22,237 bases of DNA, taken from Clostridiales bacterium (lineage in GTDB: Bacteria > Bacillota_A > Clostridia > Oscillospirales > Oscillospiraceae). Of this stretch, positions 16,543-22,237 are shown piece by piece. Made by a program: the position numbers and the translations under genes. Positions within the stretch are counted from its first letter, which is position 1, and each line of letters begins with the position of its first letter. Below the pieces are notes generated by a model. That model was not told where the DNA came from. It was given only the letters and a program-made list of their open reading frames with translations, and searched no databases. Location: NCBI GenBank assembly GCA_022777455.1, contig JALFGI010000108.1:1-22237 (forward strand), given 5' to 3'.

Positions 16543-16704
16543 GGCAACACCGCATAATGGGGCAAGGTGATTTGGCGAAGGATTTTGACCCAGCCGAAAG
16601 TTCTGGAAATGCGGGAATACTTTGTGTATTTCCCATTTTCGTAAGCTGCACGGATGGGGCAAAAGGCCCGCCAAAGCCCGCAGCTCCCATTGTGCGGTGT
16701 TGCC
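16543..16704. repeat. 162-bp imperfect palindrome, candidate MITE-like element
   Basis: The ends are 19-bp inverted repeats (16543-16561 GGCAACACCGCATAATGGG; 16686-16704 its complement with one change). The interior continues as a looser inverted repeat (TTTGGCG and TTTTG blocks on both arms) down to an apex GGGAATAC...GTATTTCCC near 16613-16634. The whole element could fold into one long hairpin. There is no open frame or transposase. It lies in a 535-bp gene-free gap (16288-16822) between the ABC operon promoter and the MATE gene. Confidence 0.6.
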
Positions 16705-16726
16705 CTATATTTGACGTACCGGAACC

Positions 16727-16812
16727 GACGCGCCCTTTGGCTCCTCCTATGAGGGAGCCAAGAGCGCCGTCTCCCCCACATGGCGGGTGGGTTCCTTTCT
16801 ATGTAAAAGGAA
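16727..16812. repeat. Three consecutive hairpins after the MATE gene
   Basis: Three stem-loops follow one another with almost no spacing: 16727-16771 (core TTGGCTCC/GGAGCCAA with a GACG...CGTC base), 16775-16791 (CCCAC/GTGGG) and 16792-16812 (TTCCTTT/AAAGGAA). On the minus strand they start 11 bp past the MATE stop. They have no proper T-run, so they are repeats or 3'-end structures rather than a textbook terminator. Confidence 0.5.
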
Positions 16813-16822
16813 AATACAAGCA

Positions 16823-18214
16823 CTATTTTTCCTTTTTTCTGCATTTTCTTTGTGTCCTCTCCATGGGGTTCCAGAGACCGGAGAGATAACTGTAAAGAAA
16901 CATAACAAAGAGCAGCATATTATGCCCAATCATACATACCCAGGCGGAGATCAGGCCCATATGCAGCAGTTGGGTGCAGATGAAGGTGCCAAGGATCCGG
17001 ATGCCCCACATGCCGCTGATGCCGAACACAAAAGGAAGCACCGTGTTGCCCATACCCTGCATCATGCCCTCAATCACAATGGATACCCCGTAGAAGGGTT
17101 CCGACACCGCCACCATACGTAGCACTGTCGCGCCCAGGGCAATCACCACTGCATCCTTTGAAAACAGCGACATCATATTCGGGGCAAAAGCAAAGAGCAG
17201 CGAACCGGTCACGATCATCAGACTCACTTCGATGAACAGGATCATACGTGCCAGGTCCCTGGCTTTTTGGTTGTCATTTGCTCCTAAAGAATTACCTGCC
17301 AGGGTGGCTGCAGCCGTCATCATGCCATAACCGGGGATATAAAAAGCAGATTCCACGGTGTTGGCAATGGTATGAGCCGCTGTTGCCGCTTCACCTATGG
17401 AGTTGATCATGGAAGCAAAAACCACATAACCCAGGGAGGTCCCAAAGCGCTGCAGGCCGTTGGGCAGCGCCACCTTCAGGCAGGGTTTCAGCACCTCCCA
17501 ATCCGGTTTCCAGGATTGACCTTTGGGAGAAAGGATTTTATGCCGCCACAATGCAGTGGTGATGCAGATTCCTCCCAGCCAGAAGGAAATGGCACTGGCC
17601 CAGGCTGCACCGACCACCCCCATTCCGGCACCGAATACGGTAACGCCGAATACCTTTCGGGTGGGATAGATCAGCAGAAAGTTCAGAATCACGTTGGTGA
17701 TGTTCACAAGCACACCCACACGCATTGGAGTTCTGGTATCTCCTGCCGAACGCAGCAGTGTTCCGAAAATGATATTCGCACTTCTCGCCAGCATGGGGGT
17801 ATAGAGCACAAAGAAGTACCGGGAGGCAAGGCTTTGAATCGTCGGGTCCACATGCATCCAAATCGGAACCATTCCGCTGAGGCTCAGGGTCAGCGCCGTG
17901 AAGAAAATACCACAAACCAGCACCGCTAAAACCGCCTGGCTGGATGCCCGCTTGGCCCGATCCACATCCCCGGCACCACAGGCCCGGGAGACATAGGACA
18001 GGAAGCCCACTCCCACCGCGGAAATGGTACTGCCGATAAGCCAGTTTACCGTACTGGTGGCGCCCACCGCCGCCGTGGCCTGAGTCCCCAGTGCGCCAAC
18101 CATGGCGGTGTCGATGTACTGCACCGCTGTCTGCATCAGTTCCTCCAGCATGGTGGGCCACGCCAGAGCAAAGATGGTGGGAACCATCTCCCAAGGCATA
18201 TGTCTCTTTTTCAT
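16823..18214 (-). CDS. MATE-family multidrug/cation efflux transporter
   Basis: The 463-residue protein has about twelve membrane helices in two similar halves, the MATE architecture of Na+- or H+-coupled drug and metabolite exporters. Family features include the opening LAWPTMLEELMQTAVQYIDTAMVG (within residues 18-41), GTLLRSAGDTRTPM in the first half, and AAATLAGNSLGANDNQKA with MMQGMGNT in the second half. The tail is basic and cytoplasmic (RKCRKKEK). I start at the ATG at 18214 because GAGGGG lies 7 nt upstream; an in-frame TTG at 18229 is less likely. It lies 145 bp downstream of recQ on the same strand. The gap holds palindromes but no convincing promoter. The substrate is unknown. Confidence 0.93.
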   Translation of the reverse strand: MKKRHMPWEMVPTIFALAWPTMLEELMQTAVQYIDTAMVGALGTQATAAVGATSTVNWLIGSTISAVGVGFLSYVSRACGAGDVDRAKRASSQAVLAVLVCGIFFTALTLSLSGMVPIWMHVDPTIQSLASRYFFVLYTPMLARSANIIFGTLLRSAGDTRTPMRVGVLVNITNVILNFLLIYPTRKVFGVTVFGAGMGVVGAAWASAISFWLGGICITTALWRHKILSPKGQSWKPDWEVLKPCLKVALPNGLQRFGTSLGYVVFASMINSIGEAATAAHTIANTVESAFYIPGYGMMTAAATLAGNSLGANDNQKARDLARMILFIEVSLMIVTGSLLFAFAPNMMSLFSKDAVVIALGATVLRMVAVSEPFYGVSIVIEGMMQGMGNTVLPFVFGISGMWGIRILGTFICTQLLHMGLISAWVCMIGHNMLLFVMFLYSYLSGLWNPMERTQRKCRKKEK

Positions 18215-18259
18215 ACCTAGACCCCTCAAATTCTTTTATCCGCTATCAATATGCAAACG

Positions 18260-18321
18260 CAGGAAACATCCTGTGTGCCGTTCCAAATCCTACCGCACAG
18301 GAACAGCACGCATACTGTTCC
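18260..18321. promoter_or_regulatory. Two palindromes upstream of the MATE gene
   Basis: A 7-bp inverted repeat with 8-bp spacer (GGAACAG 18300-18306, CTGTTCC 18315-18321) and a 5-bp one (CAGGA 18260-18264, TCCTG 18269-18273) lie 46-107 bp upstream of the MATE start. They could be operators for a local repressor or RNA hairpins. The minus-strand RNA can also pair across them, CTGTTCC with GGAACGG (18279-18285) and CCTGTG with CACAGG, so the structures compete. Confidence 0.35.
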
Positions 18322-18359
18322 TTACAAATGCCAACAAGCAGGTCGGTAAAAGATGTTCA

Positions 18360-20180
18360 TTACTCGTTGTCCGCCAAAGCATCCTTGATGCATTTCAAGA
18401 AGTCTTTTCCATACCAGGATGCTTTCAATTCGCCCACGCCGGAAACCCGTTTGAACTCCGACATGGTTTTGGGGCGTTTTTTCGCCATGTCCGTCAGGGT
18501 GGCATTGGAAAACACCACATAAGCAGGAATGCCCGCCTCCCGTGCAAGCCGCGCCCGGAGCTCCTTGAGTTTCTCAAAGAGCTCCGCCTGCTCCCCTGCC
18601 AGGGTCTGTCGGCCCGCCTTTTCTGTTGTCTTTTCCACCTTCATCACAACGGTCTGTCCATGGTAGAGCACTTTGGAAGCCATGGGGGTAAGCACCAGTG
18701 TCTGATGTTCGGAGTCCGTTTTCAGGTACCCCTCCCCTTCCAGGTGGTGAAGCATCGCCTGGACTTCGCTGCCGGACTTGGTTTTCAGCAGGCCATAGGT
18801 ACTTAAGTGATCCAGCTTTAAATCCTGGATGCGCTTCATCTTGCTGCCCCGCAGCACATTCACAATCAGCTGGGCACCCACAGAGTATCCCAGGGTATCC
18901 TGAATCCGGCGGATGCAGGACAGGATCATCTGGGCTTCCCTGGTGATATCCAAATCTTCAAACAGCCCGCTGCAGGTACCGCAGTTCTGGCAGCGCTCGG
19001 GGTGCTTCTGACCGAAGTATTCCAGAATGTAGCCCCGAAGGCAGGCATTGGTTTTGCAGTAACCGGTCATGGATTCCAGCCGTTTTAAGTCCTGCTGACG
19101 GATCTGCTCCCGCTGGGCCGGATCAAGCTCCTCATTCTCCGAGCCGTTGTCAATTAAAAACCGGGCTGTATGCACATCGGCACCGCTGTACAGCAGGATA
19201 CATTCCGCGTCCGTCCCGTCCCGGCCCGCGCGGCCCGCCTCCTGGTAATAGGCCTCCATGCTTTTTGGCATGTTATAATGAATGACAAAGCTGACATTGG
19301 ACTTGTCAATGCCCATGCCAAAGGCGTTAGTGGCCACCATCACCGTTTTCCGGTCGTAAAGAAAATCCTCCTGGTTTTCTTTTCGCTCCTGTTCCTCCAG
19401 ACCGGCATGGTACCGGGTGGCGTTATAACCCCAATCCTTCAGTTCTTCACACACGGATTCCACTTTTTTACGAGTGGAGCAATAGATGATGCCGCTCTTC
19501 CCTTTCCGGGACGCCATCAACCGCTTTAATTCCCGGTCCTTCAGTTCCGGGTGCAGCACATCGAAAAACAGATTGGGCCGATCAAAGCCCGTGATTTGCC
19601 GCACGGGATTCCGAAGACCAAGAATCCGCTCAACGTCCTCCTGAACCTGTTTTGTTGCAGTGGCAGTGAAGGCTCCGACCACCGGCCGTCTGGGCAGCTC
19701 CGAAATAAAGTTCACAATTCGCAGATAGCTGGGACGGAAATCCTGGCCCCACTGGGAAATACAGTGGGCCTCGTCAACCGCCACGAAGTCAATGGGAAGC
19801 TGGGCCGCCACGCCGGCAAACCCGGGATAGTCCAGCCGTTCCGGGGCTACGTACACGATTTTGTATTTTCCCGCCAGGAGATTGCGGTACACCGCCGATA
19901 TCTGAGGGCCGGTCAGGGTGGAGTTGATAAAGGCCGCCGGAACGCCTGCGCTTTTCAATGCCAGCACCTGATCCAGCATGAGAGAAATCAGTGGAGACAC
20001 CACAAGGGTAATCCCCGGAAGCAGAAGCCCGGGCAGCTGGTAGCACATACTCTTTCCGCCGCCGGTGGGCATGATGCCAAAAACATCCTTTCCGGCAAGA
20101 ACGCCGTCAATCAGCGCCTCCTGCCCCGGGCGAAAGCTGCTGTAGCCATATACCGCTTGCAGCAATGTCAGTTTATCCAT
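18360..20180 (-). CDS. recQ: ATP-dependent DNA helicase RecQ
   Basis: RecQ is a 3'-5' helicase in recombination and fork repair. The 606-residue product has the DEAD-type helicase core with Walker A TGGGKS (39-44), DEAH at 136-139 within AVDEAHCISQWGQDFRP, and motif VI QEAGRAGRDG (313-322). The zinc-binding cysteines are C380, C397, C400 and C403, the same numbers as in E. coli RecQ. A winged-helix RQC domain (about 410-515) and a C-terminal HRDC domain (about 530-600) follow, so this is the full-length form. The start is the ATG at 20180, where the family N-terminus begins. Its ribosome binding site is weak (GGGGAA at about 10 nt), and an in-frame TTG upstream remains possible. It precedes the MATE gene. 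Confidence 0.96.
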   Translation of the reverse strand: MDKLTLLQAVYGYSSFRPGQEALIDGVLAGKDVFGIMPTGGGKSMCYQLPGLLLPGITLVVSPLISLMLDQVLALKSAGVPAAFINSTLTGPQISAVYRNLLAGKYKIVYVAPERLDYPGFAGVAAQLPIDFVAVDEAHCISQWGQDFRPSYLRIVNFISELPRRPVVGAFTATATKQVQEDVERILGLRNPVRQITGFDRPNLFFDVLHPELKDRELKRLMASRKGKSGIIYCSTRKKVESVCEELKDWGYNATRYHAGLEEQERKENQEDFLYDRKTVMVATNAFGMGIDKSNVSFVIHYNMPKSMEAYYQEAGRAGRDGTDAECILLYSGADVHTARFLIDNGSENEELDPAQREQIRQQDLKRLESMTGYCKTNACLRGYILEYFGQKHPERCQNCGTCSGLFEDLDITREAQMILSCIRRIQDTLGYSVGAQLIVNVLRGSKMKRIQDLKLDHLSTYGLLKTKSGSEVQAMLHHLEGEGYLKTDSEHQTLVLTPMASKVLYHGQTVVMKVEKTTEKAGRQTLAGEQAELFEKLKELRARLAREAGIPAYVVFSNATLTDMAKKRPKTMSEFKRVSGVGELKASWYGKDFLKCIKDALADNE

Positions 20181-20229
20181 CGCTTCACCATTCCCCAAAT
20201 AATTCCCTTTATTGTCCCACAGATGGCGC

Positions 20230-20275
20230 AAAAAAGCAAGGGGTCAGCCGCAAAAAGCCCTGCGGATGACTCCCC
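20230..20275 (-). terminator. Terminator-like hairpin 50 bp before recQ
   Basis: On the minus strand GGGG-TCA-CCGCA blocks (20261-20275) pair with TGCGG-TGA-CCCC (20240-20252), with small bulges, and are followed by TTGCTTTTTT. It points toward recQ and ends only about 50 bp before the recQ ATG. It could end transcripts from the tRNA-Leu side or act as an attenuator in a recQ leader. Confidence 0.55.
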
Positions 20276-20290
20276 TGCTGGTTTTATATC

Positions 20291-20458
20291 GTGAAATCGT
20301 GCTGACGCACGGTGAAATCAAAGGCTCACGCCTTTGGTGAAATATTTTGCTGGCGCAAAATGTGAAATGAAATCCACTCACCGCCGCAGCGATTTCACTC
20401 GCCGCAGGCGTATTTCACACCGCGAAGCGGTATTTCACCCACCGAAAAGGTGGATTTC
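20291..20458. repeat. Inverted GTGAAAT/ATTTCAC heptamer array with hairpins between
   Basis: Four GTGAAAT heptamers (20291, 20312, 20337, 20362) are followed by three ATTTCAC heptamers (20392, 20412, 20432) and a partial fourth, ATTTC (20454). Each interval holds a small palindrome of different sequence: CGTGC/GCACG, CAAAGGC/GCCTTTG, ATTTTGC/GCAAAAT, CGCC/GGCG, ACCGC/GCGGT and CCACC/GGTGG. The first three have four-base loops. The two heptamer sets are complementary and could nest into a branched fold. With the terminator-like hairpin this explains most of the 312-bp gene-free gap at 20181-20492. Confidence 0.75.
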
Positions 20459-20462
20459 GTTG

Positions 20463-20490
20463 AAAAAAGCACGCCGAAGCGTGCTTTTTT
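20463..20490. terminator. Terminator of tRNA-Leu
   Basis: A 12-bp stem (20463-20474 with 20479-20490, core GCACGC/GCGTGC) has a CGAA loop and A- and T-runs at the base. It begins two bases after the tRNA CCA end on the minus strand. Confidence 0.9.
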
Positions 20491-20492
20491 CA

Positions 20493-20580
20493 TGGTGGGC
20501 GAGGCGGGACTTGAACCCGCACGTCCGCAGTGAACACTAGAACCTGAATCTAGCGAGTCTACCAATTCCACCACTCGCCC
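20493..20580 (-). tRNA. tRNA-Leu(CAG)
   Basis: The 88-nt gene has a GGGCGAG/CTCGCCC acceptor stem, a long variable arm typical of leucine tRNAs, the GGTTCAAGTCC T-arm and an encoded CCA end. The anticodon stem CTAGA/TCTAG encloses the loop TTCAGGT, giving anticodon CAG, which reads CUG codons. The discriminator base is A, as expected for leucine. Confidence 0.96.
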
Positions 20581-20615
20581 ATATTCGCTTCCAAGGTTTC
20601 CCTCAGCGCTCATGT

Positions 20616-20644
20616 ATAATAACATTCATTTTGAAATTTGTCAA
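20616..20644 (-). promoter_or_regulatory. Promoter of tRNA-Leu
   Basis: On the minus strand TTGACA (20639-20644) and TATTAT (20616-20621) are separated by exactly 17 bp, 35 bp before the tRNA 5' end. Confidence 0.75.
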
Positions 20645-20706
20645 CTGTTTTTTCAAAATTTTCATGAAGCTTTTTCCAGCGTGCTTCGCCGGCACTGCGG
20701 CAGCCA

Positions 20707-20732
20707 CCCGGGACCTGATGACAAGTCCCGGG
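20707..20732. other. GC-rich stem-loop after the glycosyltransferase
   Basis: CCCGGGAC (20707-20714) pairs with GTCCCGGG (20725-20732) around a ten-base loop, 15 bp past the glycosyltransferase stop. There is no T-run on either side, so it may stabilise the 3' end or be part of a degenerate terminator. Confidence 0.4.
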
Positions 20733-20747
20733 CAGTTCGGCCGAATA

Positions 20748-21650
20748 TTACCAGGTTTCCTTGATAAAAGCCCGATCCTCTTCCCCGATTTTGTCCAGCG
20801 CGGTGATTTCTCTTGTAGAATCCTGATCTGTGAGAATCTTCTGCTTGACCTGGTTGGGGAACATAACGGTTGTCATCCGGCCAAGATATCTGGCCCACAT
20901 GGAGAAAGAAGAACCGGATGCCACCAGAAGCTTTGCCCTGGACAAAGCAAGAACATCTCCGATGGACGAGCCAAAGGTAACTCTTTCCACATTGCCCAAC
21001 TCCAGCAGCGGCCGGAGTTCTTCATCCGTACCGTCGGAAAAAACATATACCGGCGTTTCAGCCCCGATGATCGAGCGCAGCTCCTGGGCCATGGTAACAT
21101 ACCATTCAATGGGGATAGAGCTGTTGTGTTTCCCCTGCTTCACTTCCTCCCAGGTCGCCCTGGCAAAATCACCCAGCCGGATATGCATGGTAATCCCCCG
21201 GGAACCGTCAAACTCCAGTGCAGCTTTGTTTTTGGGGTTCAGGTTGGCAACAAGGTTATCCAGCAGGACCTGACTGTCATCCATCATCCCTTCAAAGCAG
21301 TTCTCCATTCCGGTGAACTCCACCACACACTCCGGAAGTGCCTTTCCTTCCAGCAGCTCTTTTTCCGAGATATGCTTCCGGGTCATGAGAATCCATGCTT
21401 TTTGAAATCCGTCGATATATCCGGAATTGTTCACGAACAGATCATTGTAAAACCGTTTGTCAATGTCTCTGTGGATAATCGGTCCGACCTTCACATTGAA
21501 CCAGGTGGGCCAGATCAGTTGGGTATCCGGGTGGCTTTTCTGATACAGTACCGCCCGTACATAGGGAAATAAAATATTGCCCAGTCCCGCCCCGCCAAGG
21601 CGAATGAACATGAAGTCGAGTTCCGACAGTCTGGGATATAAGTAGATCAA
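20748..21650 (-). CDS. Putative GT11-like glycosyltransferase (alpha-1,2-fucosyltransferase family)
   Basis: The 300-residue protein resembles GT11 alpha-1,2-fucosyltransferases. An N-terminal GGAGLGNILFPYVRAV (19-34) matches the GGLGNQxFQYA donor region. HIRLGDF (156-162) corresponds to the HxRRGDY motif but carries L in place of the second arginine. VYVFSDG (201-207) and GSSFSMWARYLG (246-257) match the downstream SDD and SSFSxWAAxL elements. I start at the TTG at 21650, which has GGGAG 7 nt upstream; an internal ATG at residue 14 is the alternative. It stands alone, with no other sugar or capsule genes in view, between tRNA-Leu and tRNA-Val genes. The donor and acceptor are inferred from weak motif matches only, so the function is provisional. 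Confidence 0.6.
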   Translation of the reverse strand: MIYLYPRLSELDFMFIRLGGAGLGNILFPYVRAVLYQKSHPDTQLIWPTWFNVKVGPIIHRDIDKRFYNDLFVNNSGYIDGFQKAWILMTRKHISEKELLEGKALPECVVEFTGMENCFEGMMDDSQVLLDNLVANLNPKNKAALEFDGSRGITMHIRLGDFARATWEEVKQGKHNSSIPIEWYVTMAQELRSIIGAETPVYVFSDGTDEELRPLLELGNVERVTFGSSIGDVLALSRAKLLVASGSSFSMWARYLGRMTTVMFPNQVKQKILTDQDSTREITALDKIGEEDRAFIKETW

Positions 21651-21675
21651 AGCGTTACTCCCTTTCTTCGATGAT

Positions 21676-21703
21676 GTGATAATATATAAAAATCTTTCTT
21701 CAA
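21676..21703 (-). promoter_or_regulatory. Weak candidate promoter for the glycosyltransferase
   Basis: On the minus strand TTGAAG (21698-21703) and TATCAC (21676-21681) are separated by 16 bp, each matching four of six consensus bases. It lies between the tRNA-Val terminator and the TTG start, where a promoter is expected. Confidence 0.3.
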
Positions 21704-21744
21704 GAAAAAATCCGAGCTTCGTCCAAATCGGAAAAAGCTCGGAT
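21704..21744 (-). terminator. Terminator of the tRNA-Val pair
   Basis: On the minus strand ATCCGAGCTT (21735-21744) pairs with AAGCTCGGAT (21710-21719) and is followed by TTTTTTC. It starts four bases after the CCA end of the second tRNA-Val. Confidence 0.9.
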
Positions 21745-21747
21745 CAG

Positions 21748-21823
21748 TGGTGGACGATAACGGACTCGAACCGCTGACCCTGCGCACGTCAAGCGCATGC
21801 TCTACCAGCTGAGCTAATCGTCC
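21748..21823 (-). tRNA. tRNA-Val(GAC), promoter-distal copy
   Basis: The 76-nt gene has the acceptor GGACGAT/ATCGTCC, D-arm GCTCAGCTGGTAGAGC, anticodon stem TGCGC/GCGCA with loop TTGACGT (anticodon GAC, reading GUC and GUU), T-loop TTCGAGT and an encoded CCA. It is identical to the copy at 21871-21946 and is transcribed second. Confidence 0.97.
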
Positions 21824-21870
21824 ATCGTCAGGGGCCTGAAAGATGTCAGCCGAAAATCGGAGGAATCTTT

Positions 21871-21946
21871 TGGTGGACGATAACGGACTCGAACCGCTGA
21901 CCCTGCGCACGTCAAGCGCATGCTCTACCAGCTGAGCTAATCGTCC
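21871..21946 (-). tRNA. tRNA-Val(GAC), promoter-proximal copy
   Basis: It is identical over all 76 bases to the copy at 21748-21823, including the encoded CCA. The 47-bp spacer between the two copies has no promoter or terminator that I can see, so they are probably cut from one precursor. A short CCGA/TCGG hairpin in the spacer could guide processing. Confidence 0.97.
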
Positions 21947-21978
21947 ATGGGAACCATGATGGCCCTGACAACATGGAG

Positions 21979-22007
21979 ATTATACAGTATCAGTCAGAAT
22001 TTGTCAA
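21979..22007 (-). promoter_or_regulatory. Perfect-consensus promoter of the tRNA-Val pair
   Basis: On the minus strand TTGACA (22002-22007) and TATAAT (21979-21984) both match the sigma-A consensus fully and are separated by exactly 17 bp. The first tRNA begins about 32 bp downstream of the -10 box. Confidence 0.85.
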
Positions 22008-22011
22008 GCCC

Positions 22012-22057
22012 TATTTTCACATCTGTCAATCCGGTATTTTCACATCTGTCAATCCGG
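22012..22057. repeat. Exact 23-bp tandem duplication upstream of the tRNA-Val promoter
   Basis: Two identical 23-bp units (22012-22034 and 22035-22057) lie head to tail, followed by three further matching bases. Each contains TGTCAA, which is TTGACA on the minus strand (22024-22029 and 22047-22052). The promoter's own -35 box and these two hexamers are thus spaced 22 and 23 bp apart. Confidence 0.85.
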
Positions 22058-22237
22058 TATCTAGAAATTGTGGAATCTCCCGCAATGATCAATCCGCAGC
22101 GTACATTGAAAAATCGAATCTCTTTTTTCTTATCCGTCCCCCTCTGCATTTTCGGTGCCAAATGCAGATGACAGGCAGGGAATTCTTGCTGAAAGAATAG
22201 CAAGTTTTCAGAAAAAAGCAAGAAAAAGTTTCAAAAA
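22058..22237. other. Gene-free right edge with a hairpin
   Basis: I see no supportable gene here. One clear inverted repeat, TCTGCATTT (22143-22151) with AAATGCAGA (22160-22168), has an eight-base loop. Two smaller overlapping ones lie near 22180-22203 (ATTCTT/AAGAAT and CTTGCT/AGCAAG). The minus strand is T-rich at the very edge, which may be the end of an upstream unit outside the window. Confidence 0.4.

Noticed and set aside
18300..18321. The GGAAC...GTTCC palindrome near recQ as a LexA (SOS) box.
   Set aside because: The half-sites are too far apart for the Gram-positive GAAC-N4-GTTC LexA site, and it lies downstream of recQ, not at its promoter.
18215..18359. A guanidine-IV (mepA) riboswitch ahead of the MATE gene.
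   Set aside because: Such elements are known before MATE genes in Clostridia, but I could not recognise the conserved core here; only a model search would decide.
20291..20458. CRISPR-like look of the regularly spaced heptamers.
   Set aside because: The repeats are only seven bases, change orientation midway, and the intervals are palindromes rather than unique spacers. No cas gene is in view.
21947..22221. Open frames of about 75 codons on both strands at the right edge.
   Set aside because: They span the tRNA promoter and the tandem repeat, lack ribosome binding sites and encode no recognisable domain.

Overview
The window reads as chromosomal housekeeping DNA from a Gram-positive, moderately GC-rich member of the Clostridia, most likely an Oscillospiraceae-type gut anaerobe. 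The grounds are: strong AGGAGG-type ribosome binding sites, sigma-A promoters with 17-bp spacers, frequent GTG and TTG starts, RbgA and EngB GTPases, a B. subtilis-like tig/clpX/lon/engB gene order, and palindrome-rich intergenic repeats. The family-level placement is inference. Almost every gene lies on the minus strand.

Layout, left to right. (1) 21-2691: an RluA-type pseudouridine synthase (-), divergent from a D-2-hydroxyacid dehydrogenase (+); a small two-helix membrane protein (-); and a GNAT acetyltransferase (+) closed by a bidirectional terminator. (2) 2730-9021: a protein quality-control operon transcribed tig-clpP-clpX-lon-engB from a good promoter at 9090-9118. (3) 9157-13267: a tightly packed operon transcribed lepB-rbgA-rnhB-yraN-M19 dipeptidase-metallophosphoesterase, with overlaps of 4, 13, 14 and 4 bp. 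(4) 13412-13861: rplS as a single-gene unit with its own promoter, a probable L19 leader and a terminator. (5) 13898-16490: a three-gene ABC exporter operon (ATPase and two ABC-2-type permeases) with a near-consensus promoter and a roughly 165-nt structured 5' leader. (6) 16543-16812: a compound palindromic repeat island. (7) 16823-20180: a MATE efflux pump and recQ, separated by a palindrome-rich gap. (8) 20230-20490: a second repeat island made of inverted GTGAAAT/ATTTCAC heptamers separating small hairpins. (9) 20493-22237: tRNA-Leu(CAG), a GT11-like glycosyltransferase, and two identical tRNA-Val(GAC) genes with a perfect-consensus promoter preceded by a 23-bp tandem duplication. The last 180 bases hold no gene that I can support.

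Functionally the window groups protein folding and turnover (trigger factor, ClpXP, Lon), ribosome assembly (EngB, RbgA, L19, a pseudouridine synthase), secretion (signal peptidase I), genome maintenance (RNase HII, RecQ, YraN) and export (ABC-2 and MATE). Nearly all protein genes belong to known families. I found no clear new multi-gene system. The least explained material is non-coding: the two palindromic islands, the ABC-operon leader, the recQ and MATE upstream regions, and the repeated TTGACA units before the valine tRNA genes.
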